Assembly: GCA_009829735.1 (NCBI GenBank)
Contig: CM020620.1
Location: forward strand, 18,682,354 to 18,746,353
Source: Pyropia yezoensis
Lineage: Eukaryota; Rhodophyta; Bangiophyceae; Bangiales; Bangiaceae
Length of the DNA: 64,000 bases
Reading direction: 5' to 3'
A program made the translations under genes and the position numbers. Of the stretch, positions 52,367-63,612 are shown one piece after another. A model generated the notes under the pieces. The model searched no databases, was not told where the DNA came from, and saw nothing but the letters and a program-made list of their open reading frames with translations. Position 1 is the first letter of the stretch. Each line of letters opens with the position of its first letter.

Positions 52367-54275
52367 TTACAGTAGGCGTCGTCGCCTCATGTAAGGCATG
52401 AGTAGTTGGCGGGGTATATTCGCCGCCTGTTCCCAGGTGGGTGAGTCGTATCCGACCCACATAACCTTGACGTACCAGGGTCCTGGTAGGTCCGGGTCGG
52501 TGTGTCCGACCACGCTCTCTACTTGGTATGGAATCCCATCCGGTCCCACCGGGTCATCTGACCGGTGGGTTGTAAGAGCTTCATGTAGCAACCCAGCCGG
52601 TACCGGCTGAGGCTGTTCCGGCATCGGAGCAGGTGTGGCGTCATTCATGCTGATGCGTTGAATCTCCGTATCGGAGTGTAAGATAACAGAGTGGTCATCT
52701 CTGTGGAGGATCTGGTACGGTCCCTTGACCGGTTGCATAAGCTTGTTCCCTCGGAACTTCTGGTGTCTGATATAGACCCAGTCACCTGTTACCAGGGTTG
52801 CGTTGCGCACCCGTAGTCGGGCGTCGAAGTTCTTCTTGTATCGAAGTTGTGTTCTGTCAAGGGCACCCTTGAGCTTAGGAATCATCCACGATAGCTTGGC
52901 CAACCAAGCTAGGTGGATGCGTTCGGCGGGTCGGCCCTTCGGTGTATCATACCGAGTGCACCTGCCGGGTGGCAGCGTCAGGTTACCGACGCCTAGTGGC
53001 ATGACCCACTCCAGCGGAGCGATGTTCGTGCTCCGATGTGGCCTGGCATTGTATGCCAGGGTGAGTACGGACAGAAGCCTGTCCCAAGTGTTCGTGTGCT
53101 CGGCCACGTAGCACTGTAGCATCTTTACGATGGTGCGGTTGAACCGCTCCACCTGCCCGTTGGACTGCGGGTGGTAGTCGGATGCCCGACGTGGTTCGAT
53201 ACCGAACATGCCCAGGACCTTAGTGCAGAATGCCGACGTAAGGTTTGCTCCGTTATCGGAGAGGAGTTGCTTCATGACTCCGTATGCACTGATCCAGTGG
53301 TCAACCACTGCGTTCATGATCGTGTATGCCGTATCATTCGGGATGGCTGCCGCTCGTGACAGCTTGGTGAATCGGTCAGACATGACCAGGATGTACCTGT
53401 TCCCTTCTTCCGTTACCGGAAGTGGCCCGAGTATGTCGATAGCGACTTGCTCGTTGGGCCCATCGGGTGGGAATAGCTTCATGGCAGACGCCTGCCTATG
53501 TAGACTCATGCGGTTACGCGCACAGGGGTGGCATCCCCTTACGTGGTCGACCACGTCGACGGCCATTGCTGGCCAGTAGAAGAACCTTCGCATTGCTGCG
53601 AACATACGTGAACCCCCCGGGTGTCCGGCTGTAGGGTTCTCATGTTCTCGTTCCATGAAGGCTTGCGGTAAGGACACGGGAACCACGACTTGATGTCGTC
53701 CATCGGCGGGTGCCCGCCGGTATATGAGTCCGTCTTCGTTCTCGGAGAAGATGCCGGCCGTACCGGCCAGGAGGTTAGCACGATGACGTCTACAGTCATC
53801 GTCGTTGGCCTGTGCCTCGCGGAAGTCCGCGAGGGTCAATGGGCACGCAAGGTGTGCCATGGTATGGTCAGCCATACCCTGGGTAGCATTACCCACCATG
53901 CACACCGGTACCACCGGGATGTCCTCGTCCACCGGGCGGGTATCCCCGCTCGGGGTGTCGAGTCGAGACAACGCGTCTCCGAGGTGGTGGGTTGACCCAG
54001 CCTTATACACCGTGCGGTAGTCGTGCTCGGCCATCTTCAGCCTCCATCGGGCTAGCCTCCCATGGCTATCGGAATCCTTGTCACCAAGGTTGAGGAGCCA
54101 TCGTAGGGGTTCGTGGTCGGACCTCACGATGAACCTGGAGCCCTCCAGGTATGGACGGAGCAGTTGCACTGCCCATATAACTCCGAGGCATTCACGCTCG
54201 GTGGCACTATAGTTCCGCTCAGCCGGGTTGAGTGTCCGGCTGAAGTACCCTACCGGACGTAGGTCCGGGATAACG
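52367..54275 (-). CDS. pol: pol of B2, C-terminal half: RNase H end, integrase, chromodomain
   Basis: Open to the gap. Begins inside RNase H (GYFSRTLNPAERNYSATERE, DHEPLRWLL). Integrase follows with the HHCC zinc domain (HENPTAGH...CHPCARNR) and DDE core (AIDILGPLP, LLSDNGANL, GQVERFN with 35 residues between the last Asp and Glu). A basic linker leads to a chromodomain at the C-terminus (YVKVMWVGYDSPTWEQAANIP). Stop TAG at 52367-52369. All catalytic residues are present. Belongs to the same polyprotein as 55716-58001. Confidence 0.93.
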
Positions 54276-54775
54276 NNNNNNNNNNNNNNNNNNNNNNNNN
54301 NNNNNNNNNNNNNNNNNNNNNNNNNNNNNNNNNNNNNNNNNNNNNNNNNNNNNNNNNNNNNNNNNNNNNNNNNNNNNNNNNNNNNNNNNNNNNNNNNNNN
54401 NNNNNNNNNNNNNNNNNNNNNNNNNNNNNNNNNNNNNNNNNNNNNNNNNNNNNNNNNNNNNNNNNNNNNNNNNNNNNNNNNNNNNNNNNNNNNNNNNNNN
54501 NNNNNNNNNNNNNNNNNNNNNNNNNNNNNNNNNNNNNNNNNNNNNNNNNNNNNNNNNNNNNNNNNNNNNNNNNNNNNNNNNNNNNNNNNNNNNNNNNNNN
54601 NNNNNNNNNNNNNNNNNNNNNNNNNNNNNNNNNNNNNNNNNNNNNNNNNNNNNNNNNNNNNNNNNNNNNNNNNNNNNNNNNNNNNNNNNNNNNNNNNNNN
54701 NNNNNNNNNNNNNNNNNNNNNNNNNNNNNNNNNNNNNNNNNNNNNNNNNNNNNNNNNNNNNNNNNNNNNNNNNNN
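54276..54775. other. Assembly gap (exactly 500 N)
   Basis: Round-number gap. The sequence right of it repeats the sequence left of it, so the gap may represent no missing bases. Confidence 0.95.
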
Positions 54776-55740
54776 ACTGCGTTCATGATCGTGTATGCCG
54801 TATCATTCGGGATGGCTGCCGCTCGTGACAGCTTGGTGAATCGGTCAGACATGACCAGGATGTACCTGTTCCCTTCTTCCGTTACCGGAAGTGGCCCGAG
54901 TATGTCGATAGCGACTTGCTCGTTGGGCCCATCGGGTGGGAATAGCTTCATGGCAGACGCCTGCCTATGTAGACTCATGCGGTTACGCGCACAGGGTGGC
55001 ATCCCCTTACGTGGTCGACCACGTCGACGGCCATTGCTGGCCAGTAGAAGAACCTTCGCATTGCTGCGAACATACGTGAACCCCCGGGTGTCCGGCTGTA
55101 GGGTTCTCATGTTCTCGTTCCATGAAGGCTTGCGGTAAGGACACGGGAACCACGACTTGATGTCGTCCATCGGCGGTGCCCGCCGGTATATGAGTCCGTC
55201 TTCGTTCTCGGAGAAGATGCCGGCCGTACCGGCCAGGAGGTTAGCACGATGACGTCTACAGTCATCGTCGTTGGCCTGTGCCTCGCGGAAGTCCGCGAGG
55301 GTCAATGGGCACGCAAGGTGTGCCATGGTATGGTCAGCCATACCCTGGGGTAGCATTACCCACCATGCACACCGGTACCACCGGGATGTCCTCGTCCACC
55401 GGGCGGGTATCCCCGCTCGGGGTGTCGAGTCGAGACAACGCGTCTCCGAGGTGGTGGGTTGACCCAGCCTTATACACCGTGCGGTAGTCGTGCTCGGCCA
55501 TCTTCAGCTCCATCGGGCTAGCCTCCCATGGCTATCGGAATCCTTGTCACCAAGGTTGAGGAGCCATCGTAGGGGTTCGTGGTCGGACCTCACGATGAAC
55601 CTGGAGCCCTCCAGGTATGGACGGAGCAGTTGCACTGCCCATATAACTCCGAGGCATTCACGCTCGGTGGCACTATAGTTCCGCTCAGCCGGGTTGAGTG
55701 TCCGGCTGAAGTACCCTACCCGGACGTAGGTCCGGGATAA
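54776..55740 (-). repeat. Probable false duplication of 53307-54275
   Basis: Matches 53307-54275 almost base for base apart from single-base indels, many in homopolymers (for example CAGGGTGGC for CAGGGGTGGC, CCTGGGGTAGC for CCTGGGTAGC, CTACCCGGACG for CTACCGGACG). Its end joins the RNase H coding sequence correctly. Reads as an unpolished alternative copy of the same locus. Confidence 0.85.
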
Positions 55741-58001
55741 CGTTGTCGGTACCTATCAACGTCTCTCCCTGTAACAGGGTGCATCCCACTTGTGTCATCA
55801 CACGCATCGACATCGATGACGAAGGTACCCCGTCTATGCGGTAACGCAAGGACGGGTGGGGCTAGTAGGGCTCGCTTCAGCGACTCGAATGCCTCCTCTT
55901 CGCTAGGCGAAGGGGGTTGGAGTACCTTGGGTAAGGTACTGCTCGTAAGAACCGTTAACGGTTTAGCTATCCGAGCGAAGTCCTTGACGAACCGTCGGTA
56001 TACATTGCACATTCCCAGGAAGCTCTTGAGCTGCGTCTGGGTGTTAGGGAACCGGGCATCCCGGAGTGCCCGGGTATTGGCTTCGAGTACCCCTAGTTTA
56101 CCAGGGGTTGTCTGGTGGCCCAGATACTCGACCGTCTGTTGGAAGAAGGCGCACTTCTTCAGACGCAGGGTTACCCCGGCGTTCCTCAAGAGGGTGAGTA
56201 CCTCGTCAACATGTTGTACATGGTCATCCATGTTACGCGAGAAGACGATGACGTCATCGAGGTACACTAGGCAGTTACGCCACTTCACCCCCGACAGTAT
56301 GATGTCGATAGCCCGCTGGAATGTAGCGGGGGCGTTGGACAATCCGAAGGGCATCCTTAGGAACTCGTACACTCCACTGTGACAGACGAATGCCGTCTTG
56401 GGGATATCCTCGTCCGCCACCGGGATCTGCCAGTATCCGGCATTGCAGTCGATGGTGGTAAACACCGTAGCCTCCCCCAGGGAGTCGATGCATTCATCCA
56501 TCCTTGGTAAAGGGTATGAGTCCTTCTTGGTAACCAAGTTGAGGCGTCGATAATCGATGCAAAACCGAGGGGTTTGATCCTTCTTCGGCACAATAACGAC
56601 TGGGGCACCCCATTCCGACATCGAAGGTCGGATCACCTTAGCTTCACTCATCCTCTTCACTTCTCCATCAACGATCTCTCGTTGCATAGGTCCCGCTCGG
56701 TGCGGTTGTGAGCGGGCGGGTCGTGCGCCTGGTACCAGGTCTATACGATGTTGGGTTGCCCCAATGGTCCCCAAGGCCCCGCCTGTCCACATAACGTCAT
56801 GCTTTCTTAGCATCCGTCGTACCCCTTCGGCTACCGAAGGGGGAAGGTGGTCGAGGTCAGCCTCGGCCAGTGCCTTCAAGGCCTCTTGGTCCTTTGGCGG
56901 CAGGTCCGCCGGAGCCGCCGATGGGTTAGGCTTCCCGTCATCGGGTTGCTGTCGCTCGGTGGTCTCGGCGACCGCCAGTACTTCAAGTGGTTCCACTTGA
57001 CCTTCCTTATCAGGGGTAAGGATGTCTCCTTCGTAGAGTTCGGCAATCCCGAGGATAGTTCCCTTCGGGAGGGTGACTGCCTTACGGCGATAGTTCGCCA
57101 TCACTAGGAGGGACGACCCTCCTGCTGGGAGGTCTATGAGACCGTTGGCCATGGTCAACCCATGGCGCTTGTACGTCCGTAGGTTGGACTGGACTCTGCA
57201 GATGCCTGCGAGGTCGCAGTTAACCGGGAGGACTGTCTCTGACAACGGCTCAAAGCGAGTTCGCTTGGCCAATCGAAGTGTCTTCGGCTCGACGCTTGCG
57301 TACACCTCAGCCACGTTAACGTGGCTTCCTTGTAGCGTCAGATCCCTGACGATAGCCGTGTGTCCTCGCTTCGTCCCGTCGGCTTCTTGAAGCTCGACGG
57401 TCCTCCGGCCTGGCCGGATTGCATCAACGTGAACGTTGATGAAGGTGCACCCCAGTATGCAGGGCACCGATAGCGTTTCACATACCAGGAAGTCAACTTC
57501 CGTGGTGAGATCCCCGATGGTAACCCGCAGCGACATCGCTGCGGTCGTACGAATGAGTCGACCATTCGCGTCCTTGATGGTGGGACCCCGAGTCACTCTG
57601 ACTCGTGGAAGCCACTTGTCCGGGAGGGTATCCTTCCGGATAAGGTTGGGTCCAGCCCCTGTATCCAGTACAGGGTAGTACGATCGTGTCGACTGGGGGT
57701 CAACCCCCAGTGTGGCTGATACCTTGAAGTTCTCCAAGGTAAACAACACATGTCCTACACCGATATCCGGTGTAGCTCGGGCATCCTGAACAGGGCCCTT
57801 GTCTGGTTCAACGTGACGGGGCTTCCCGTCCTCTCCTCCCAACCTTGGAGGTTGGTCATCAATCCCCTGACGCCGTGTCGTCGGGGCCGGAAGGTGTACC
57901 CGGGGGTTGATGCGGCGTCGGCTCAACCGCGCTCTCCGTGGGGCTTTCCCCGCGGTACTCCGGGGTGGCTTGCTTGGGTAACCCCAGCGCCCCCCGGTCA
58001 T
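55716..58001 (-). CDS. pol: pol of B2, N-terminal half: protease, RT, start of RNase H
   Basis: 761-codon frame. Retropepsin DTGAGPNLI at about residue 111. RT has FCIDYRRLN, PLPRMDECIDSLG, FGLSNAPATF and YLDD at about 580. RNase H starts at FVIDVDACDD. The last ~25 codons are out of frame: a one-base indel near 55785 diverts it from the expected RNase H sequence, which continues in the next phase (LLQGETLIGTDNVIPDLRP). Given the noisy block beside the gap, a consensus error is likelier than a mutation. The ATG at 58001 is used because the ATGA start seen in B1 is GGGA here. Confidence 0.92.
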   Translation of the reverse strand: MTGGRWGYPSKPPRSTAGKAPRRARLSRRRINPRVHLPAPTTRRQGIDDQPPRLGGEDGKPRHVEPDKGPVQDARATPDIGVGHVLFTLENFKVSATLGVDPQSTRSYYPVLDTGAGPNLIRKDTLPDKWLPRVRVTRGPTIKDANGRLIRTTAAMSLRVTIGDLTTEVDFLVCETLSVPCILGCTFINVHVDAIRPGRRTVELQEADGTKRGHTAIVRDLTLQGSHVNVAEVYASVEPKTLRLAKRTRFEPLSETVLPVNCDLAGICRVQSNLRTYKRHGLTMANGLIDLPAGGSSLLVMANYRRKAVTLPKGTILGIAELYEGDILTPDKEGQVEPLEVLAVAETTERQQPDDGKPNPSAAPADLPPKDQEALKALAEADLDHLPPSVAEGVRRMLRKHDVMWTGGALGTIGATQHRIDLVPGARPARSQPHRAGPMQREIVDGEVKRMSEAKVIRPSMSEWGAPVVIVPKKDQTPRFCIDYRRLNLVTKKDSYPLPRMDECIDSLGEATVFTTIDCNAGYWQIPVADEDIPKTAFVCHSGVYEFLRMPFGLSNAPATFQRAIDIILSGVKWRNCLVYLDDVIVFSRNMDDHVQHVDEVLTLLRNAGVTLRLKKCAFFQQTVEYLGHQTTPGKLGVLEANTRALRDARFPNTQTQLKSFLGMCNVYRRFVKDFARIAKPLTVLTSSTLPKVLQPPSPSEEEAFESLKRALLAPPVLALPHRRGTFVIDVDACDDTSGMHPVTGRDVDRYRQRYPGPTSG

Positions 58002-58009
58002 CCTTCCTC

Positions 58010-60199
58010 TTACTCGTTTCCCGCCCTTGGTAGGGTGCTGTCCGCCGGGACATCCGGCTGAGGAGGTGCCCCCTCGACGGCCAGTACTCCACCTGGAGCT
58101 GGCTGCCTACCCGGTGCGGGTCCGGGTGCTCGGGCGGGATACCCCCCGGTAGATGCCTTGCGTTGCGCCGCTGCCCGCCGAGACTCCTCCGGGATGAGTG
58201 GGCAGGAAGACACCCAGTGCTGGGGATCCCCACACAACATACACCCGGACGTGCCGGTCCCCCCTTGAGTTCGCATCGGGGTAGCCCCGTAGCTACGGTT
58301 GCCTCCCTCGGGCGCCCGAGTGCCTGCTCCCTGGTAGGCCTTGGGTCCTTGGGTCAACCGGAACAGGGACTCCCCCAACCGGTTGGGTCGGCCCGCAATC
58401 TGCGGAGGTGCCTCCGTGCGCACCGCCCATGTTGGCAAGGGTTGGTGAGGGTTACCCGTCACCGGGGAGTACCCCGTAGTCCGCACATACGGGACGCGCC
58501 GTCCCGTTCCTTCGTTGACCTGGAACTGGGTTCCAGCCGGGGCGATGTACGCTACCGTACCATGTTCATCAATCACCGGCGTCGCCGGTAGCAACAGGTG
58601 GCCCTGTTGGTCGACTAGAGGGTCATCCTCACCAATAGGGGTATGTTCGGTCGCCACCAGTACTGGTGCGGCCTTACGTTCCACCTTCTCTTGCCTCGGT
58701 ACCGGGGTAAGACTGGGCTTGCCTCCCTCACCCTTGGGCTTCGGGGCCAAGGCACACTCCGGGTGTAGAACCCGGTAGGCGTCCCCTAGGGACTTGCACA
58801 TATGCATCAGTCGACTGAAGTTCGTCCGTGCCGTGTTGGCGCCCCGTGCGGATATCCGCACGTAGTTGGGTACTCGTGCGAACAGGATGGCCCGTAGCTC
58901 GCCTTCTCCGAGGAGCTTCCCCAGCTCGTAGTCGAGCTCTTGGATCCGGCGTCCAAACATCTCCTCATCCTCCCAGGACTGGGCGGTGGCAGTGCGAAGG
59001 GCCCGATAGTGGTCCTCGCACTTGTCCTCACTGAGGTAGCTGCTCAGCAGCTCCTTCAATATCCCACGGTAATCCATGGGGGTGGCCGCGACCCTCATTC
59101 CCGGCATCGGGGATGCCTGGCGAAGAATGCCTCGCACCCGTTCATCAACAAAGAACGGGAGGATCTCCAGAGCCAGCCCCTCGTTAACGAGCGCCTTGTC
59201 TGCGGCTGCCTTGAAGCTAGTCAAGAAGCCGATGACTGCCAACGGGCGTCCGTTCGGCCCCCCGAACATAGGGACTCCCTTCATAAGGGTCTGCATAGAG
59301 CGGATCGCCCGATGCGACGTATTACGCATCGATTCCGATACGGTGGTAGAGCGGTCCTCCAAACGATAACGTTCCGGAGTAAGAACCGACCGGAAGACCT
59401 CGTTGACGATCTCCGTGTCAGCGTCCTGGATATCCAGTCGCTTCGCCAGTTGATGAGCGAACTCATCGGACTCCATCCGCTTCAGTAGGCTCGCAGTTAC
59501 CTGCGCGGTCATAGCTTCCACCACTGAAGATGGTACTTCAGGCGTCGGCACCTCGGGAACCCGAGTTGCCTGGCCTCCTTCGTCGTGGGGGTACTGCGAG
59601 AGGGTACCCCCTCCCCCAATAACCGACTCTCCCCCGGCGTAAGTATCCGCCGGGTCGTGTCCGCGGAGTCCGCTTCGGGTGCTCCGAGCGTATCGCTCCG
59701 TGTGACTCCGTTCCAACTCTGCCGACGAGTCGGACCCATACCCCATTGTGTCCGGGGGTTGTCCAGGAGTAGCAACCCCGGGATTGACCCTGGTGGACTC
59801 CGAAAGTAGTCCGGCCGGTTCGAACCGTACCGGTGTGGGAGGAACACGACGGGGTCCCGTCGTGTGCCGTGTTGACATTAACACTGCCATTGCGTCCTCC
59901 GTCCGATCTTGACGGGCGTCGAGCCCGGAAAACCGGGCCTCGATGCGGGCCAATGATGCCATCAGGGAATCCCCTGGTGAAGGAGGCGGCGGAGTGAGGT
60001 CGGTCGACGACAGTGGAGGCGGGCCCCCGCCTCCTGCCGTCCGAGCCGTGCCAAACGTCGATCCGGCACCGGAAAGCATTGGCGTCTCAATGTTATCGAT
60101 CGGGTTCCCGATCTCGGTTCCCGTAGTCACCTCCGGAGTCGGCGTCGACGCCGATCCGTCATCTTGAACGTTCCCCGTCTCTTGGGTAGACATAGTCAC
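58010..60199 (-). CDS. gag: Gag polyprotein, family B copy B2
   Basis: 729 codons, start MTMSTQETGN. Same plan as B1: disordered N-terminus, helical gag core (about 230-480), Pro-rich part and a CCHC knuckle (CMLCGDPQHWVSSC, about 655-668). The end is PRAGNE and TAA, whereas B1 stops three codons earlier at the ATGA overlap; family A gag also ends AGNE. Gag and pol here are separated by 8 bases between stop and the next pol ATG. Intact. Confidence 0.93.
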   Translation of the reverse strand: MTMSTQETGNVQDDGSASTPTPEVTTGTEIGNPIDNIETPMLSGAGSTFGTARTAGGGGPPPLSSTDLTPPPPSPGDSLMASLARIEARFSGLDARQDRTEDAMAVLMSTRHTTGPRRVPPTPVRFEPAGLLSESTRVNPGVATPGQPPDTMGYGSDSSAELERSHTERYARSTRSGLRGHDPADTYAGGESVIGGGGTLSQYPHDEGGQATRVPEVPTPEVPSSVVEAMTAQVTASLLKRMESDEFAHQLAKRLDIQDADTEIVNEVFRSVLTPERYRLEDRSTTVSESMRNTSHRAIRSMQTLMKGVPMFGGPNGRPLAVIGFLTSFKAAADKALVNEGLALEILPFFVDERVRGILRQASPMPGMRVAATPMDYRGILKELLSSYLSEDKCEDHYRALRTATAQSWEDEEMFGRRIQELDYELGKLLGEGELRAILFARVPNYVRISARGANTARTNFSRLMHMCKSLGDAYRVLHPECALAPKPKGEGGKPSLTPVPRQEKVERKAAPVLVATEHTPIGEDDPLVDQQGHLLLPATPVIDEHGTVAYIAPAGTQFQVNEGTGRRVPYVRTTGYSPVTGNPHQPLPTWAVRTEAPPQIAGRPNRLGESLFRLTQGPKAYQGAGTRAPEGGNRSYGATPMRTQGGTGTSGCMLCGDPQHWVSSCPLIPEESRRAAAQRKASTGGYPARAPGPAPGRQPAPGGVLAVEGAPPQPDVPADSTLPRAGNE

Positions 60200-60398
60200 A
60201 ATCAGTCCACCGACGCAACGATCACCACGAATAAGAGAGCGAGGGGGTAGATTGGGGAGAGTAACAGTATGTCACAGTCACAGGTAAAATCTCAACACAA
60301 TCGATCAGGTCGCAACACCACGAGTACAAGAAAAGGACCGGATCCCTATCCGTGTGCCAGGGCCGAAGACGGCGTCACCACAAGGGTGACGGAAACCC

Positions 60399-60418
60399 GT
60401 CCCCTGCTGCTCCACCAA
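60399..60418 (-). other. Primer binding site of B2
   Basis: TTGGTGGAGCAGCAGGGGAC beside the LTR. Confidence 0.85.
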
Positions 60419-60780
60419 TGTAGCACAATAGGAATCCGTCGCACGTCCACTCTCAGGGAACACTCACCAAGGGGGATCGGCACCAACGTCACCGGGAGGC
60501 CAAGGTTGCTGTCCTTGGAGCGCAAGCCACGGGACCAAGATGGGAGCCCAAATGGGAGGGGTTTGTTGTTCTCCTTGGCCGGCGGTGGATTCGCCACCGG
60601 CCCCCTCGTTATAAACCCTCGGAGACACTACTAACTACCCTCCACCCCAAGATGCAAGTCCCTCTGGTCATACGTAACTTATAGATACCGTGACCAGTTC
60701 GGACTCTCAAATTGAAAGTTAAGAGTTAGAAGTAGCCCCCCTGATATTAGGGTCACAATACGGACAACCATATTGCTACA
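60419..60780 (-). repeat. 5' LTR of B2
   Basis: 362 bp. A TATA-like TTATAAAC lies at 60608-60615 on either strand reading. Confidence 0.96.
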
Positions 60781-63379
60781 CATCGTCTCCCAGAAAGAAA
60801 CGCGTCTCCACCACTGTATCCAGTGTATCCCTCTTCGACTTGCAGAAGGGATCCTCGGCCTGGGCCTTCACCACCTCGTCCAGGGACAGGGGCAAGTACT
60901 TCTTGATCCCTGGCGCCTCGGGGTTCAACGCCTGACCCGAGCGCGTGACTACCCCCACGAAGGGGATGTCCTCATCGACTGGGTTAGTGTCCAGCCCCTC
61001 GGTAGGTACCCGAGAGAGGCCGTCGGCAAGGGCATGTTGCCTGCCAGGTCGGTAGTCAATGTCAAAGTTGAAGGGTGCCAGTCGCACCCTCCACCGGTTG
61101 AGACGAGTGTTCGTACAGTCCGTCTTGAAGATGAACTGCAACGCGCGGTGGTCACAGCGGATGAGGAGCTTCTCACCCTCTAGGTAGTGACGAAGTGACG
61201 TCACCGCCCACACCACTGCGAGTCCTTCCAACTCGGTGACTCCGTAGTTCATCTCGGCCGAGTTCAGCCCCTTACTGAAGTATCCCACCAGCAAGTACTC
61301 CTTGTCCGGCTGCTGCTGAAGCAACACACAACCAAGTTGGTCGTAGCTAGCGTCCACATCCAGGATGTAGTGGCCTCCCAACCTGGGAATAGCCAAGATG
61401 GGGGGCTTCAGCAGAAGGTCCCGAAGAGTCTCAAAGGATTCCTGCTCCACCCGACTTGGGGGAGGCAGGTTCTTCGGTAGCGTTGAGCTAACTAGCTCAT
61501 TCAACGGCTTCGCCACCTTGGCGAAGCCCTTGGTGAAACGTCGGTACACGTTACACATCCCGAGAAAGCTTCTCATCTGGGTCTGGGTCCGAGGGTACTG
61601 AGCCTTACGGATGGCCCTCAAGTTTTTCTCGTTGACACTGAGACGCCCTGGACGGACAACATGTCCCAAGTATTCCACCTCTTGAGTAAAGAGGTGGCAC
61701 TTACTCGCCTTCAGTGACACACCGGCGTCAGCAAGTAGCTTGAACACCTGGCCAAGATGGCCAATGTGTTCCTCCGGACTTCGGGAGAACACAATGATAT
61801 CGTCTAGGTACACAAGACAGATCTGCCACCGTACTCCGGCCAGAATCATGTCCATAGCGCGCTGGAAAGTTGCCGGCGCGTTACACAGACCAAACGGTAG
61901 ACGCTTGCACTGGTAGGTACCACAGTGACAGGTAAAGGTAGTTTTATGCCTGTCCTCCGGGGCAATGGGAATTTGCCAGTACCCCGCGTTACAGTCCAGG
62001 GTAGAGAACACGTTCGCCTCCCCCAGAGAGTCCAGACAGTCGTCCATCCTAGGTAGGGGATAACTGTCCTTCACCGTGCTCTCGTTGAGCTTACGGTAGT
62101 CGATACAGAACCGGGGGGTGCCATCAACTTTGGGGACGATAACCACCGGACTCGCCCACTCGGCGTTGCTGGCCTCGATCACATCGAGGGCCTCCATGCG
62201 AGCAACTTGCTCCTTAACGAGGGCCCTTGAACGAGTTCCTCCCCTATACGGTTGTTGGCGTATAGGGGGTGCACCGGGCTTCAACTCGATCCAGTGTTGG
62301 GTGGCTCTCATGAGTCCCAATTGACCATCCCACAACTTATGATATTGGTCCAAGAGGCGTTCATCTTGAACCCTCAACCTGGGGGGGACACCCTCCATGT
62401 TCACATGGGGCCGAGGAGAGGCGGCCGACTTGGCTTGATGCTTCTTCTTTCCGGACTTCGGGTCGCTACTTGCGCCCGCGTTGAGGGTGACCGCTACTAC
62501 CGGTCCCTCGTGTTGGTCGATATAGCCGAATTTGGCTCCCGACTTGAAGTACTGGGGCGACGAGCTCAGGTTCATCACCTGTATCCTCCACGGGACTCCG
62601 GCTTTGGAGTCCATCGTGCCAAGGGCAACATGCACTTGGTGCTTGCGAGCAAGACGGGGGTAAGGGTGCACCAACCCGTTCCCCGTATAATCAGTTACAA
62701 CATCAACGTGCGCCACCGAGTTGGGGGGCAACGTGACTTTACGGGCTAAACGCAGGGTAGCAGTAAACCCTTCCCTCACAGAGCAAACAGGCTTCGACTG
62801 TGAGACTGTCACAGGAGCCACAGACTTTCCCTTACCAAGGATGGGGATAGTCTCCCCATTCATCAACTTGACCCAGTACTCAGGGCCACATATCAAAGGC
62901 ACTTGTGTAACAACATAAGGGGTACCCAGAAGCAGGGGTACCGATATATTCTCAACTACACCATAGGTCACGTCGACCTCATGGGTCCCCAACCTAGTTG
63001 GTAGGGTCACGGCACCAACGATGGGAAGTGTCCCACCATTGATGTCAATCATATGGTCAGCTTTGGACCTCCAGCGTTGTAGCTTCACCTCCTTTGGTAA
63101 TAGCGACTTGCGTATCAAGGAGGCTCCTGACCCGGTATCAAGTACGATACGGGCACAACGGGCGCGGCCGGGGGCAAGTTGCACCCGTCCAGCCACCTGG
63201 AAGTTCTCACCCGTCAGCACCGCGATGACCCGACGTGGGTTTACGTTCTTGGGGAGTCCTACCCGAGGTGGGCGGACTCCCTTAGGTCGCCGCAGTATCC
63301 GGCACGGTTGGTTCGTCCTCTTGGCCCACTTGGCCGAGGCTGCCGTTGTGAGCTTCGGACGGCCAGCTCCAACGGTCAT
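60781..63379 (-). CDS. pol: pol of A2: protease, RT, RNase H (cut by B2)
   Basis: About 866 codons, open, with Gln and Cys where A1 has its first two stop codons. ATG at 63379 overlaps gag TGA (ATGA). Retropepsin DTGSGASLI, RT with FCIDYRKLN and YLDD, RNase H (YILDVDASYDQLGCVLLQQQ, DHRALQFIF) and the linker up to the integrase zinc domain are present. It ends at the CATCG target site of B2; the remaining part is at 47107-48496. It would express a protease-RT-RNase H protein without integrase if translated. Confidence 0.93.
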
Positions 63380-63590
63380 TCGTTTCCCGCCGACTTGGCG
63401 TCCGAATCTGAGGGCGGGGAGGCAGACGACGAGTCCGAGGACGACGTGTCCGCCTCCTCCGCCGAGGGTGTGGCGACCGCGACGACCGGTCGAGACCCAC
63501 CCTCGCGGCGTGAACGTACTTCGTTCGTAGCCGACTTCTTACTCGCATGCCTAACAAGTTGTTGGATGCGTTTACTCAACCTGGGGCAAT
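63376..63590 (-). pseudogene. gag: gag of A2, C-terminal remnant
   Basis: Matches A1 gag from CP(K/R)LSKRIQQLV to AGNE and TGA. The zinc knuckle and everything before it are missing. Confidence 0.85.
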
Positions 63591-63612
63591 CATCGTCGGC
63601 GACCGGAACCAC

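Larger units (their letters stand above)
48497..60780 (-). mobile_element. Family B chromovirus, complete recent copy B2
   Basis: Bounded by 362-bp LTRs differing at one position (AGACT versus GGACT) and by a perfect target duplication CATCG (48492-48496 and 60781-60785). The empty site reads continuously in A1 (inverse of 14285-14300). Internal order on the minus strand: primer site, leader, gag, pol, convergent antisense ORF, polypurine tract. Apparent length 12.3 kb includes a 500-N gap and a ~960-bp duplicate, so the true size is nearer 10.8 kb. Gag, both pol halves and the antisense ORF are open except near the gap, so it may be autonomous. Confidence 0.96.
44245..63612 (-). mobile_element. 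Family A copy A2, interrupted by B2 and lacking its 5' end
   Basis: Minus-strand element: 3' LTR 44245-44713, antisense ORF, chromodomain/integrase part of pol to 48496, then B2 (48497-60780), then the rest of pol (60781-63379) and the last ~75 codons of gag. The 5' LTR and most of gag are absent; similarity to A1 ends near 63590-63612. Its pol is cleaner than that of A1. Confidence 0.93.

Noticed and set aside
54228..55356. ORFs running through the N gap
   Set aside because: They are formed by translating N bases as open; not real.
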